Source: Riemerella anatipestifer
GTDB lineage: Bacteria > Bacteroidota > Bacteroidia > Flavobacteriales > Weeksellaceae
Assembly (NCBI RefSeq): GCF_009670965.2
Contig: NZ_CP073239.1
Span: forward strand, 62,001-126,000
DNA length: 64,000 bases
Reading direction: 5' to 3'
In this document: positions 1-9,029 of the stretch, piece after piece
How the letters are laid out: the number at the start of each line of letters is the position of its first letter
Position numbering within the stretch: position 1 is the stretch's first letter
Made by a program: the position numbers and the translations under genes
The notes under the pieces: model-generated
Told to the model about the DNA's origin: nothing
Database searches by the model: none
What the model saw: only the letters and a program-made list of their open reading frames with translations

Positions 1-249
1 CCTACCACAGGACTGCATTTTGAAGATGTCAAGATACTGATGGAGGTTATCCAAAAGCTAGTAGATTTAGGGAACTCCTTTATCATTATTGAACATAATA
101 TGGATGTGATAAAACTTGCCGACCATATTATAGATGTAGGTCCAGAAGGTGGTAAAAATGGAGGGAGCATTGTAGCAGAAGGCACTCCAGAAGAAATTAT
201 AAAGAATAAAAAATCTATCACAGGTAAATTTTTGAAAAAAGAAATGTAG
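1..249 (+). CDS. uvrA: UvrABC excinuclease subunit A, C-terminal end (partial)
   Basis: The reading frame is open from base 1 and enters mid-gene at P-T-T-G-L-H-F. It continues with a D-loop/Walker B-like stretch ending in IIIEHN and then [11 protein letters not shown], which are signature motifs of the second ABC ATPase domain of UvrA. About 82 residues are visible. UvrA is the damage-recognition subunit of nucleotide excision repair and acts as a dimer on DNA with UvrB. The rest of the gene lies upstream of the window. The next gene starts 24 bases after the stop. Confidence 0.93.
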   Translation, partial: PTTGLHFEDVKILMEVIQKLVDLGNSFIIIEHNMDVIKLADHIIDVGPEGGKNGGSIVAEGTPEEIIKNKKSITGKFLKKEM

Positions 250-273
250 ATAAAAAACAAAAACTTTAGCACT

Positions 274-858
274 ATGAAAAAACTATTACTTTCTGCGTTA
301 GTAGCAACAGTTGGTTTCGCTAATGCACAAAAATTGGAAACAGGGTTTAAAATAGGGTATGTAAATTCTACTTTGCACCTAGAAGCTATGGGACAACAGT
401 ACAAGCCTAACGCTAAGTCTAGTGTTTACATTGCGATGCCTGTATCTTATAAGGTTAATAAATATGTGTCTCTACACGGAGAACTTGGTATGGCAGGACT
501 TGGAGCAGAGAATCTAATTATGGATAATAATGAGCGTTCAAGGCTGCATCTTACCACTGTCTATATTCCTTTGGGGGTTAAGTTTACACCAATAGAATCG
601 TTAGGGATTTTGGGTGGATTTAACTTAGGTTTTGTAACCAAAGCTCTAGGGAAACAAAACGGACAAGATGTAGAGTTTACCGATATTAGAAAGGGTAACC
701 ACTCTATATTTTTGGGTGGAGAATATAAAATAACTAAGTCTATATTCGTGGAGACGAGATATAATATAGGTCTTAGCAACCTTTATCCAACCAATGACAT
801 TACAATGAAAAACAATTTCTTACAAATAGGTGTAGGGTATTTATTTGACAAATTTTAA
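274..858 (+). CDS. Outer-membrane beta-barrel protein (porin family)
   Basis: A 194-residue protein with a signal peptide (MKKLLLSALVATVGFANA, cleavage before Gln). The body alternates hydrophobic and polar residues with repeated G-x-x-x-G turns and ends in an aromatic residue (LFDKF), as in small eight-stranded outer-membrane barrels of the OmpA-like/porin-family type common in Flavobacteriia. No OmpA peptidoglycan-binding domain is present. It lies between uvrA and purH on the same strand with short gaps, so it may be cotranscribed, but no functional link to either is evident. The exact role is unknown. Confidence 0.7.
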   Translation: MKKLLLSALVATVGFANAQKLETGFKIGYVNSTLHLEAMGQQYKPNAKSSVYIAMPVSYKVNKYVSLHGELGMAGLGAENLIMDNNERSRLHLTTVYIPLGVKFTPIESLGILGGFNLGFVTKALGKQNGQDVEFTDIRKGNHSIFLGGEYKITKSIFVETRYNIGLSNLYPTNDITMKNNFLQIGVGYLFDKF

Positions 859-877
859 TATCTAATAAAAAGTAAAA

Positions 878-2392
878 ATGAAAAAAAGAGCTTTAATTAG
901 CGTATCAGACAAGACTAATCTTGTAGAGTTTGCCACATTTTTGGAGCAACACAATTATCAACTCATTTCTACGGGAGGCACATTTAAACATTTAAAGGAA
1001 GCTGGACTTTCTCCTATTCAGATAGATGAAGTTACAGAGTTTCCAGAAATGCTAGACGGTAGGGTAAAAACGCTACACCCAAAAGTGCACGGAGGGCTTC
1101 TAGCCGTACGCTCTAATCTTGAACATATGAGTACCGTAAAAAACCATGGTATAGAGCTAATAGATATGGTAATAGTAAACCTCTACCCTTTCTTTGAAAA
1201 TGTTAACAAAAACATTTCTTTAGACGAAAAGGTAGAGTTTATAGACATTGGTGGACCATCAATGCTTCGTTCAGCGGCTAAGAATTTTAATGCCGTTACC
1301 GTGGTTACTGATGTTAAGGATTATGCTAAAGTTCAAACCGAAATTTCGGAAACAGGCGATACAACTTTGGAAACCAGAAAAACATTAGCAGGAAAGGTAT
1401 TTAACTTAACTTCGGCTTATGATGCTGCTATTTCCAAAATGCTTTTAGAGGAGGAATATCCAGAGTACCTTAATGCTTCGTATCAAAAAGTAGCCGATTT
1501 AAGATATGGCGAAAACCCTCATCAGTCGGCAGCTTACTATGTTTCTACTACCGAAAATGGAGCGATGAAAGATTTTGAACAATTAGGAGGTAAAGAGCTT
1601 TCTTTTAACAATCTAAGAGATATGGATTTATGTTGGAAAGTGGTTAATGAGTTCAAAAATGAGAAAGCGTGTTGTGCCGTTAAGCACTCTACACCTTGTG
1701 GTGTTGCTATTGGAGAAACCGCTTTAGACACTTACAAAAAAGCATTTGAATGCGACCCTGTTTCTATCTTCGGTGGCATTGTAGCGATGAACTACACCGT
1801 AGATAAAGACACAGCTGAAGAACTCAACAAGACTTTCCTAGAGATTGTAATGGCTACAGATTTTGATGCCGAAGCTCTAGAAGTATTGTCTAAAAAGAAA
1901 AATCTAAGGATTATCAAGATTAAAAACCCTGTATCTGACAGCCAAGTGTGGGTAAAGATAGACGGTGGAATGTTGGTACAAAACGCCGATGACCAATTCT
2001 CTGATGATATAAAAACAGTTACAGAAGTTCAGCCAACGGAAGAACAAACCAAGGCTTTACTCTTCTCCCAAAGGATTGTGAAGTATGTAAAATCTAATGC
2101 CATCGTAGTTACCAACGGCACACAAGCTTTAGGCGTAGGCGGTGGACAAGTAAATAGAATATGGGCTACCCAACAAGCCATAGAACGAGCGAAAGAGAAA
2201 TTTAGTGGAGATTTAGTTTTAGCTTCTGATGCTTTCTTTCCGTTTAGAGATGTGGTAGATACCTGTGCTAAAGAAGGTATAAAAGCCATTATACAACCTG
2301 GTGGAAGTATGCGAGATGACGAAAGCATACAAGCGGCTAATGAGCATAATATCCCAATGCTATTCACAGGAATGAGACACTTTTTTCATTAA
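878..2392 (+). CDS. purH: Bifunctional AICAR formyltransferase / IMP cyclohydrolase
   Basis: 504 residues, the usual PurH length. The N-terminal MGS-like domain (about residues 1-150) starts with [15 protein letters not shown] and carries STGGT and [14 protein letters not shown], the IMP cyclohydrolase signatures. The C-terminal AICAR transformylase domain has the catalytic Lys-His pair in VKHSTPCG (K269, H270) and ends with the typical P-M-L-F-T-G-x-R-H-F. It catalyses the last two steps of de novo purine synthesis in the cytoplasm. The ATG at 878 fits the family N-terminus. A strong terminator follows at 2414. Confidence 0.97.
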   Translation: MKKRALISVSDKTNLVEFATFLEQHNYQLISTGGTFKHLKEAGLSPIQIDEVTEFPEMLDGRVKTLHPKVHGGLLAVRSNLEHMSTVKNHGIELIDMVIVNLYPFFENVNKNISLDEKVEFIDIGGPSMLRSAAKNFNAVTVVTDVKDYAKVQTEISETGDTTLETRKTLAGKVFNLTSAYDAAISKMLLEEEYPEYLNASYQKVADLRYGENPHQSAAYYVSTTENGAMKDFEQLGGKELSFNNLRDMDLCWKVVNEFKNEKACCAVKHSTPCGVAIGETALDTYKKAFECDPVSIFGGIVAMNYTVDKDTAEELNKTFLEIVMATDFDAEALEVLSKKKNLRIIKIKNPVSDSQVWVKIDGGMLVQNADDQFSDDIKTVTEVQPTEEQTKALLFSQRIVKYVKSNAIVVTNGTQALGVGGGQVNRIWATQQAIERAKEKFSGDLVLASDAFFPFRDVVDTCAKEGIKAIIQPGGSMRDDESIQAANEHNIPMLFTGMRHFFH

Positions 2393-2413
2393 AAAATTAT
2401 TAACACAAAAAAC

Positions 2414-2444
2414 GATAAGCATCAAATTTTTTTTGATGCTTATC
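2414..2444 (+). terminator. Rho-independent terminator after purH
   Basis: A 13-bp perfect inverted repeat (GATAAGCATCAAA and its complement at 2432-2444) with a 5-nt T loop begins 22 bases after the purH stop and is followed by ATTTTAT. An A-run precedes the stem, so it could also act in reverse. Confidence 0.75.
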
Positions 2445-2692
2445 ATTTTATAGAAAGATGCTTATGTTTTTTAATGAAATTTTTCTAGAATAGAGCTTGG
2501 TGCATATTGCTGATGTGATTTTTCTGTGATACTTGGTCATAATACAATTAACACTCAAAAACAAATTTGTTTTGAGATAGAAGAATCACAGTCAAATTGA
2601 GCTTTAACTCGCTTACCTTTAACCTAAGACAAATAAAAACTAGAAGATTTTAAATCTACAGTCTCGTAAAGCCTAATATTGGTAAAAACTTT
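2445..2692. other. Non-coding gap between purH terminator and the nuclease-like gene
   Basis: Together with the terminator this is a 300-base gap between converging genes. I see no ORF with a plausible start. The only clear structure is an almost perfect palindrome at 2554-2576 (CTCAAAA...TTTTGAG with one extra A in the left arm), not followed by a T-run on the plus strand. No promoter consensus or RNA gene was recognised. Confidence 0.5.
2554..2576. repeat. Near-perfect palindrome in the intergenic gap
   Basis: CTCAAAA(A)CAAA pairs with TTTGTTTTGAG, giving an 11-bp stem with one bulged A and essentially no loop. It lies 116 bases downstream of the end of the minus-strand nuclease-like gene. 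It could be a weak processing or termination signal for that gene or a protein-binding site; function unknown. Confidence 0.4.
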
Positions 2693-3409
2693 CTATTCTT
2701 CTTGCAAAGTTATTTTCATATTATAACTCTTTAATGTAATATTTTTATTGGTTAAAGAAGCCTTTTTTAATCCTTTATCAATTTCTCCCGCTATTATACA
2801 CCCTCTTAATATTTTACCTTCGAACTTTTCAGATAATAAACCTAAATACATCGAAATTTGCCCAAAAACCCTATAATCAGCTAAACCAGATTTTAGTTCT
2901 ACAACCAATAAAGTAGTTTTATCTGCACTTTCTAATAAAATATCGATCCTTTTTCCTTCGATGTTATACTCAATACCTTCATCATCTCTTCCAAATATTT
3001 TATATCCAGGAAATAAATCTTGAATTTGATATATTATTGAATTTTTTAAATCTTTTTCATAGCTTAAGTTCTGACCTCTAATAAGTTCTTTCTCTTCATT
3101 ACTTTCTTCAATCTCTATTAATTTTTCTATTTGAACCCTCGAATCACATAAAAACCTATGAAATGATTTAATTGCTGCTCTATTTGTTCCATTTCCATTG
3201 TTGCCAAATTCTGAGTACTTACCAGTTTCATATAATTTAACAAAAAATGATAGCTCTTTAGGATCTTTTATCTCATACAAGTCAACATTAATCCCCTCAT
3301 TATCTAAATAATGTCTATTAATTCTATTTATTGCATTTTTATAATTGTACGCAGTCTGCTGGCTTTTTCCCTCTATATTAATTAGCCAGTTTTCAAATAC
3401 TTCTTTCAT
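2693..3409 (-). CDS. Orphan nuclease-like protein: recombinase-type N-terminal domain plus NucS/DUF91-like PD-(D/E)xK domain
   Basis: 238 residues from ATG 3409. Upstream TTG/GTG codons at 3445 and 3442 overlap or abut a -7 promoter element and were not used. The N-terminal third (a tryptophan, then the pattern T-A-x-x-Y-x-x-A-I, then RAAIKSFHRFL) looks like the helical core-binding domain of tyrosine recombinases, but no catalytic recombinase domain follows. The C-terminal part reads KRIDILLE...LLVVELKSG...FGQISMY, matching the D, E-x-K and Q of the NucS/DUF91 restriction-like nuclease fold. No methyltransferase or partner gene is adjacent. The AT-rich gene sits alone between housekeeping genes, so defence or repair are possible roles but unproven. 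Confidence 0.6.
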   Translation of the reverse strand: MKEVFENWLINIEGKSQQTAYNYKNAINRINRHYLDNEGINVDLYEIKDPKELSFFVKLYETGKYSEFGNNGNGTNRAAIKSFHRFLCDSRVQIEKLIEIEESNEEKELIRGQNLSYEKDLKNSIIYQIQDLFPGYKIFGRDDEGIEYNIEGKRIDILLESADKTTLLVVELKSGLADYRVFGQISMYLGLLSEKFEGKILRGCIIAGEIDKGLKKASLTNKNITLKSYNMKITLQEE

Positions 3410-3442
3410 CTTTTTAGGTTCATTAGTTATTAAAATTTTCAC

Positions 3443-3450
3443 CAAAGGTA
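3443..3450 (-). promoter_or_regulatory. Candidate -7 element for the nuclease-like gene
   Basis: On the minus strand this reads TACCTTTG, matching the Bacteroidota -7 consensus TAnnTTTG. No TTG was found at the proper -33 distance. Its position argues for translation from ATG 3409 with a leader of about 30 nt. Confidence 0.35.
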
Positions 3451-3573
3451 AACATTTATTGAATTACTTCGTTAGGCTTCAATACCACTAAACTAAACAA
3501 AATTGTAAAAGTGAAAAACATTTTGTGATATAAAAAATTAGGATATAATACTAAAACTCTTGATGTAAAAAAA

Positions 3574-3599
3574 ACGGCTGAACCGTTTGATTCAGCCGT
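3574..3599 (-). terminator. Rho-independent terminator of the 7.3-3.6 kb minus-strand pair
   Basis: Perfect 9-bp stem ACGGCTGAA / TTCAGCCGT with an 8-nt loop. Read on the minus strand it is followed by a T-run and lies 13 bases beyond the stop of the 891-residue protein gene. Confidence 0.8.
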
Positions 3600-3612
3600 G
3601 TTTTATAAACCT

Positions 3613-6288
3613 TTATTTCTGCATAAAATACTTATAGTAAGAGCAACTTCCCATTAGAGATTTACTCGTTTCGGTATCGCTGTACTTTGTTTTCAATTCT
3701 GTGAAGTAATTTCTGTAGTTCTGATTTTTAGCTTTGTCTAACTCTTGCTGGAATTTGTCTTGTTTTTCCAGCCAATCATTATCATCATAACTCCAGTTTG
3801 GAGTTTGATTAGCTTCCCATTGGTAGTATTTTCCTTGTTCAGCACTTGCCATTTGGAAGAGTATTCTAGCTTGAGTTTCTCTATCTGTACTTTTTTCTAA
3901 AGCCTTTTTATAGTAACTAATAGCAACATCAAAGCTATCTGATTTTAAACCTACATTATTATAAGGAATGCTTTTGTAATAGTATAGAGGCGTGTATAAT
4001 TCAGTATCACTAAGGAAATAATATTTACCACCATTGGTATTATTTATATCCATCACAAAGTAATGTCTATAATAGCCCAATATAGAGGTATTGTATAAAA
4101 AGTTCCCTAACAATTGGTTGGCATGGGCAGCATTAACATCATTACCTTTAGCTATTTTGACAAGTTTTAGTACTGCTTCTGCAAGTTCCTTTTTATTCAT
4201 ATTATTTTTAATGAATTTAAAGTCGGAGATAAAACTTTCTGCTTTCATCGACTCGCTTTCAGGGCTAGTATAACTTACCCAAACATTATGTCCGAAAACT
4301 AAAGAAGAAACATTGTTGTAACCATTATAGCCTTTAATTTTCATTCTTACCGGTGTATTACTTTGCAATGATCCATCTTCTGAAAATGGAAACTCGTATC
4401 TAGGAATACCTATAAAACCACTTGCTTTGGTATAATAATCTAAAGCTTTTTTGAAGTTAGCCGAACGCATCTCGTAATCTCCATAGAGTACATTTATGAA
4501 ATTTTGAGTGTCTTCACCTGTATCTATATTTTTAGCGAGAATGCTATTTTCAAAAGCATTTTTGTTTTTTCGTTTGTAAAATGCTTCAATATCTCTAACT
4601 AGATCTATATCCAAAATATCTTGCAAGCCTGAAAGTTTATTAGACATTAAGAAAGACTTAGCTCTCTCCCCTTGTAAGAAATATCTATTAGCTAAAATAT
4701 CTGTAATAAAACCTGCCTCTGAGCTGTTATATCTGTCTTCGGAAATAGCGGTTACCAAATCAGGGTAAGTTTTCATGATATGTTGCTCAAACTCACTATC
4801 AATTCTTGGTTGAGAAAGAATATCGTTTAATAATTTCATTTTATCAATTTGGGTAAGATATTCTTGGTTGCTGGTGTTTATATTTTGTAATAAGCTACTG
4901 CTAGATTTATAATCTTTCTGTAAAAACTTTATATAAGCCTCTGATATTGCCCAAAACTCATCATCTGATTTAGTTTTAACTTTTTCTGTCAGTTTTTCTA
5001 GCTGTTCTATATAATCTTGCATTTTTTTATTGTATTCCTCATCAGTTCCTGAAGAAGAAACTACAGGCAAACGGTTAGGGTGATTTAACAGCTCATCATC
5101 AGAAAGCCCTTTACTTTCTTCGGCAGTTAAAACTTTAGGTTCAGAACTTTCCATTCCAAAAAGGTTCTTAAAGAACGATACTATTTTATCCCAAAACGAA
5201 GCACTAGCTTTGTTCTCTGTCTTACTTACTGAAAGAGCTGTTTTAGAGGTACCTACTTTGGTTTCCTTCTCATTATAGTAGTAATATGGCAGAAAATACC
5301 TTTCCAACTCATTGATGGCTCTAGCTTGAAGCACTTTTAAAGCCTCCGAATTAGGGTCTATCTCATAAATTTTCTCCATCATTGGGAGCGGATTATTAAA
5401 CCCTTGATAGCCGAGAAGAAAATACGCCATTATCTTCTCTTTATCACTTTTAGCTCTGGAAAGCAGGTCTTCAAATGCCTTTTCGCTGGACAGTTTAATA
5501 GAAGTATAAGCCGTTTGTTTTCTAGAGTTTGAATTTATAAATACTTGGAAGAAATTCCAGTTGGCTTCTTCTTTCTGTCCTAGCCCACTTTGTGCTCCCG
5601 CCATTTGTTCTAAAGCCATATAATAGATAGCGTTTTTTAGCCCTAGTGGCTCTACATAGGCAGAAAAGGCTTTTACGGCTTTATCATAATTTCTATTGTA
5701 ATGTTCAAAACGAACAATTTGATAGGCATACCTTAGTTTTATCTCTTTGTTTGAGGTATTTTTATAAAAATTTATAAGGTTAACAAGTGTAGTTTCATAA
5801 TCTAAAGTAGACGCGAGATTATAGGTTTCGTCGTCATAATAAAAACTATAGGTATTGTCATCATCATTGGCAAGTCGGTTAATTCTAAGGTTATTCAGTT
5901 TTTTGGCCTCAATGAGATAATCCAAACCTTCTCTATAGTTCTGATAAGCACCTAATTTTTGAAAAACAGCCTGATTTTGATACCCATCTTTAAACGAAAT
6001 AATATCTTGTAACGGGAGCTTATAAACCAATGTTTTTACCTCATCGTAGGAAAGTTTATTGTTGAAAAAACTTTTCCAAAGTTGTAGATTATCATCAATG
6101 ACAGCTATATTATCCGCTTCATAAAAAGGAGATGAGTAAGACAAAAGAAAAGGTGTATAAGACTTATCTTTGATGATAGTTTGCGTAAAGAGGTTAAAGT
6201 AATCACCGTCTGGGTCTTCCCAAGCACATGCTTTAGAATTTTGGTGAAGTAATAATATAACGCCTAATGAAATAACTGCTTTTTTCAT
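3613..6288 (-). CDS. Large exported protein with helical (TPR-like) repeats, unknown function
   Basis: 891 residues with an N-terminal signal peptide (hydrophobic stretch at 4-15, then N-S-K-A-C-A). Much of the body is predicted-looking helix pairs rich in Y/A/L with patterns such as NFKKALDYYTKA and VAISYYKKALEKS, typical of tetratricopeptide repeats. A low-complexity linker with Ser/Lys lies near residues 330-400. I do not recognise a catalytic motif. The gene starts 4 bases after the stop of the lipoprotein gene at 6293-7276 and is closed by a terminator, so the two form an operon. It is probably periplasmic or outer-membrane associated; function unknown. Confidence 0.75.
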   Translation of the reverse strand: MKKAVISLGVILLLHQNSKACAWEDPDGDYFNLFTQTIIKDKSYTPFLLSYSSPFYEADNIAVIDDNLQLWKSFFNNKLSYDEVKTLVYKLPLQDIISFKDGYQNQAVFQKLGAYQNYREGLDYLIEAKKLNNLRINRLANDDDNTYSFYYDDETYNLASTLDYETTLVNLINFYKNTSNKEIKLRYAYQIVRFEHYNRNYDKAVKAFSAYVEPLGLKNAIYYMALEQMAGAQSGLGQKEEANWNFFQVFINSNSRKQTAYTSIKLSSEKAFEDLLSRAKSDKEKIMAYFLLGYQGFNNPLPMMEKIYEIDPNSEALKVLQARAINELERYFLPYYYYNEKETKVGTSKTALSVSKTENKASASFWDKIVSFFKNLFGMESSEPKVLTAEESKGLSDDELLNHPNRLPVVSSSGTDEEYNKKMQDYIEQLEKLTEKVKTKSDDEFWAISEAYIKFLQKDYKSSSSLLQNINTSNQEYLTQIDKMKLLNDILSQPRIDSEFEQHIMKTYPDLVTAISEDRYNSSEAGFITDILANRYFLQGERAKSFLMSNKLSGLQDILDIDLVRDIEAFYKRKNKNAFENSILAKNIDTGEDTQNFINVLYGDYEMRSANFKKALDYYTKASGFIGIPRYEFPFSEDGSLQSNTPVRMKIKGYNGYNNVSSLVFGHNVWVSYTSPESESMKAESFISDFKFIKNNMNKKELAEAVLKLVKIAKGNDVNAAHANQLLGNFLYNTSILGYYRHYFVMDINNTNGGKYYFLSDTELYTPLYYYKSIPYNNVGLKSDSFDVAISYYKKALEKSTDRETQARILFQMASAEQGKYYQWEANQTPNWSYDDNDWLEKQDKFQQELDKAKNQNYRNYFTELKTKYSDTETSKSLMGSCSYYKYFMQK

Positions 6289-6292
6289 TGTT

Positions 6293-7276
6293 TTAAAGTT
6301 TTCTGTTTTTAATAAATTGACTATCCAAATGATAGTAGATAATATGATAGTGTTTTAATTTTTGGTCTAAAAATGTTTTAACTTCAGTCAGTTGTTCCTC
6401 TGAAATTTCCTCTACTCTAACGGTAAAACCTTTATTTAAAAAATATCCAAAGTAGAAACCATCTTCTAATATCAATGCTTCATTGTCCGATATTTTCTTA
6501 AATTTATCATTGCTTAAATCGCTAATATTTAAAGCGTTGATAAGTTTATGTTTCCCCACATGATTGGTAACTATGCCCCAAGAATAAATTGGTAAGGCTA
6601 CAGCTATATTTTTGATGGGATACTGGTCTAAGGAAGCAAGATAGTTTTTAAGCAAACTTACCTCCAAGATAGAGTTTTTACCGTCGTTATCTAAAGGAGA
6701 TGAGGTAGAATAACACATCAGATAAACTTTATCCACAGGCGGAATGCCCATTTTCTTCTTATCTTTAACCTGATGCAAACGGAGCGTAGATGAAACTTTT
6801 TTAGAAGATACCTTTTTCAATTCCTTTAAAAAGAGGAAAAAATCTTCACGAGTGGTTTCCGTCCAATCACAGTCTATTTGTATTTCTGTAAATGCTCTTT
6901 CCTCCAAGCCTAGACTCTTTTGTACCTTTAAAATATTATCAAAAGTAGCTTGTGCTATTTGAGCAATCTCTTCTTTGGATATATTGAAAAAAGTTCTGTT
7001 GGTAATAAATACCGTAGGTACAAATTGTTTTTCTGCATCTAGCAAGTGAGCATTACCACTAATAGGAGCTAGAATTTCCACTTTTTGCTGCTCTTTATCT
7101 ATATCAAAAAAACGAATGTAAAGCGTATCTAACGAAGTCTCTTGCAATGCTTCTTTCTCTTTTTCGTCTAACTTAAAATGAGATTTCCAATAATAAAAAG
7201 AATATTTATGCTCTGTGCTCTTTTGACAAGACACAAGCAAAGCGAATAACAATAGGAAAATAATCTTCACTTTCAT
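6293..7276 (-). CDS. Lipoprotein with TIM-barrel-like strand pattern, unknown function
   Basis: 327 residues from ATG 7276 (a TTG three codons upstream lies inside the -7 promoter element and is unlikely). The lipobox LLVSC places the lipidated cysteine at residue 17. Eight regularly spaced hydrophobic strands can be followed, including LYIRFFDI, PTVFITN, EIQIDCDW, KVYLMCYS and IAVALPIYSW. This periodicity and the acidic residues at the strand end of IQIDCDW resemble glycoside-hydrolase-like barrels (for example the DUF3142 type), but this is pattern matching only. It is the first gene of a two-gene operon with the 891-residue exported protein. Confidence 0.65.
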   Translation of the reverse strand: MKVKIIFLLLFALLVSCQKSTEHKYSFYYWKSHFKLDEKEKEALQETSLDTLYIRFFDIDKEQQKVEILAPISGNAHLLDAEKQFVPTVFITNRTFFNISKEEIAQIAQATFDNILKVQKSLGLEERAFTEIQIDCDWTETTREDFFLFLKELKKVSSKKVSSTLRLHQVKDKKKMGIPPVDKVYLMCYSTSSPLDNDGKNSILEVSLLKNYLASLDQYPIKNIAVALPIYSWGIVTNHVGKHKLINALNISDLSNDKFKKISDNEALILEDGFYFGYFLNKGFTVRVEEISEEQLTEVKTFLDQKLKHYHIIYYHLDSQFIKNRKL

Positions 7277-7282
7277 AAAGTA

Positions 7283-7311
7283 CAAATATAACCAAAATCT
7301 ATTATGCTCAA
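7283..7311 (-). promoter_or_regulatory. Bacteroidota-type promoter of the lipoprotein/TPR-like operon
   Basis: Minus strand: TTG (7311-7309), 18 nt, TATATTTG (7290-7283). Only 6 nt separate the -7 element from ATG 7276, so the transcript should have almost no leader. Confidence 0.55.
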
Positions 7312-7397
7312 CTCAATTATGATAAATAACCAAACCAATTGATTTTATATATCGCTGTATGTTAGAAAAGAGATTCCTTTTTCTCTTTAGTATTTTT

Positions 7398-7405
7398 TAA
7401 CTTTG
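7398..7405 (+). promoter_or_regulatory. Candidate -7 element for yaaA-prmC-trmH
   Basis: TAACTTTG matches TAnnTTTG and ends 17 nt before the yaaA ATG. No clear -33 TTG at the standard spacing. Confidence 0.4.
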
Positions 7406-7422
7406 CAAAAAAAAATAGATTT

Positions 7423-8181
7423 ATGCTCATACTTTCATCTCCAGCTAAGTTAATGAATGTCTCATTAAAATCAGATATGCTAAAACCTACCGAACCTCAA
7501 TTTATAGAAGATTCGGCGTTTATACAATCGTTTTTGAAAGAGAAAACGCCACAATATCTTTCTGATTTAATGGAAATTTCTTCCAAATTGGCAGATGAAA
7601 ACTGGGAAAGAAATCAAAATTGGAGTGCCTCGCCTTCAGAAGAGGAGTCTAATGCAGCCCTCTATACTTTTACAGGTGAGGTTTATCGCGGGTTAGACGC
7701 TCCTACTCTAGATAAAAAAGCGGTAGATTACCTCCAAAAACATTACAGAATACTCTCGGGATTGTATGGACTGCTAAAGCCTTCGGATAGGATTATGCTG
7801 TATCGTTTAGAAATGGGGCGCCCGTTCCAGTTTGATAAGTATAAAAATTTGTATTCTTTTTGGAAATCCAAAATTACCGTCGCTCTTAACGAGGAGTTAA
7901 AGGACAATGACATTCTCCTAAATCTTGCCAGTACAGAATACTTTAAATCAGTAGATACCAAAAAGCTAAAAGCGAAGGCTGTAGATGTTAAATTCTACGA
8001 ATACAAGGACGGTAAACTAAAAACCATTGTAGTCTATACCAAACACGCTAGAGGACTTCTCATTCGTTTTTGTGCTGAAACCAACGCCAAAACTTTAGAT
8101 GATATTAAAGCCTTTAATTATGAAGGTTATCTTATAGACGAAGAACGCTCCAAAGATAACCAACTGGTATTTGTAAGGTAA
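7423..8181 (+). CDS. yaaA: Peroxide stress protein YaaA (DUF328 family)
   Basis: 252 residues, close to the usual 250-260. The N-terminus MLILSSPAKLM, internal FTGEVYRGLDA, LSGLYGLLKP and DRIMLYRLEMG, and NLASTEYFKSV are hallmark YaaA blocks. In E. coli YaaA limits intracellular iron and DNA damage during hydrogen peroxide stress, and the protein binds DNA. It is the first gene of a tight cluster: its stop overlaps the prmC start by one base (TAATG). No OxyR site could be identified by eye upstream. Confidence 0.93.
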   Translation: MLILSSPAKLMNVSLKSDMLKPTEPQFIEDSAFIQSFLKEKTPQYLSDLMEISSKLADENWERNQNWSASPSEEESNAALYTFTGEVYRGLDAPTLDKKAVDYLQKHYRILSGLYGLLKPSDRIMLYRLEMGRPFQFDKYKNLYSFWKSKITVALNEELKDNDILLNLASTEYFKSVDTKKLKAKAVDVKFYEYKDGKLKTIVVYTKHARGLLIRFCAETNAKTLDDIKAFNYEGYLIDEERSKDNQLVFVR

Positions 8182-9029
8182 TGAAGTTGCTAGAACTACA
8201 TTCTATTTTTAAACAAGAACTTTCGGAGCTTTATAATAGTTCCGAGATTTCTTGTTTGTGGGAAATTTTTGGAGAACATTATCTAGGTTTAGACAAAATA
8301 GGACTGCTACAATCCGAAAACACTGAATTCTCAGCTCAACAAATAGCACAATATACCGAAGCCATCAACCAACTAAAAAGCGGTAAGCCTTACCAACAAA
8401 TTTTAGGTGAAGCTGACTTTTTTGGTATGAAGTTTTGCGTGAACCAACATGTGCTTATTCCTCGCCCAGAAACAGAGGAACTGCTAGACTACGCCATCAA
8501 AACCATTTCAAAAGAGTTTTCAGAACAAACAGAAATTAAAATTTTAGATATAGGTACTGGCTCGGGAGTGATATCTATTGTGCTGAAAAAACATTTTCCG
8601 AATGCGAGAATAACTTCCATAGATTTCTCTAAAGAAGCTCTAACCATCGCAAAAAAAAATGCAGAAAGACACCACACCGATATTGAGTTTATATTTGATG
8701 ATTACCTCAATTATAAATTGACAACTCACTATGATGTGATTATTTCTAATCCGCCATACATAGGTATAGAGGAAGTTTCTGAAATTTCGGATACTGTAAA
8801 GAATTTTGAGCCTCATTTAGCTCTTTTCTCTCCTTGTTCAGACCCTTTAGTATTTTACCGAAAAATAGCAACAGATGCCAAGCACCATCTTAACAACGGA
8901 GGATTTTTATTTTTAGAAATAAACCAAAAACTAGGAGCAGAAACTTTAGCTTTGTATAAAGATTTCAGTGATGCTCAACTCATCAAAGATTTATCTAATA
9001 ATGACAGAATGATTATAGCAAAAAAATGA
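8181..9029 (+). CDS. prmC: Peptide chain release factor N5-glutamine methyltransferase
   Basis: 282 residues. A helical N-terminal substrate-binding domain with PYQQILGEADFFG is followed by a Rossmann SAM-binding domain with DIGTGSGVISI and the catalytic NPPY at residues 190-193. PrmC methylates the glutamine of the GGQ motif in RF1 and RF2, raising termination efficiency. It is translationally coupled at both ends: it overlaps yaaA by 1 base and trmH by 4 (ATGA). RF3 (prfC) lies 4 kb away on the other strand. Confidence 0.95.
   Translation: MKLLELHSIFKQELSELYNSSEISCLWEIFGEHYLGLDKIGLLQSENTEFSAQQIAQYTEAINQLKSGKPYQQILGEADFFGMKFCVNQHVLIPRPETEELLDYAIKTISKEFSEQTEIKILDIGTGSGVISIVLKKHFPNARITSIDFSKEALTIAKKNAERHHTDIEFIFDDYLNYKLTTHYDVIISNPPYIGIEEVSEISDTVKNFEPHLALFSPCSDPLVFYRKIATDAKHHLNNGGFLFLEINQKLGAETLALYKDFSDAQLIKDLSNNDRMIIAKK

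Noticed and set aside
3410..3445. Longer N-terminus for the nuclease-like gene from TTG 3445 or GTG 3442
   Set aside because: The TTG is part of the -7 element TACCTTTG and the GTG directly follows it, so neither is likely to be within the transcript with a usable leader.
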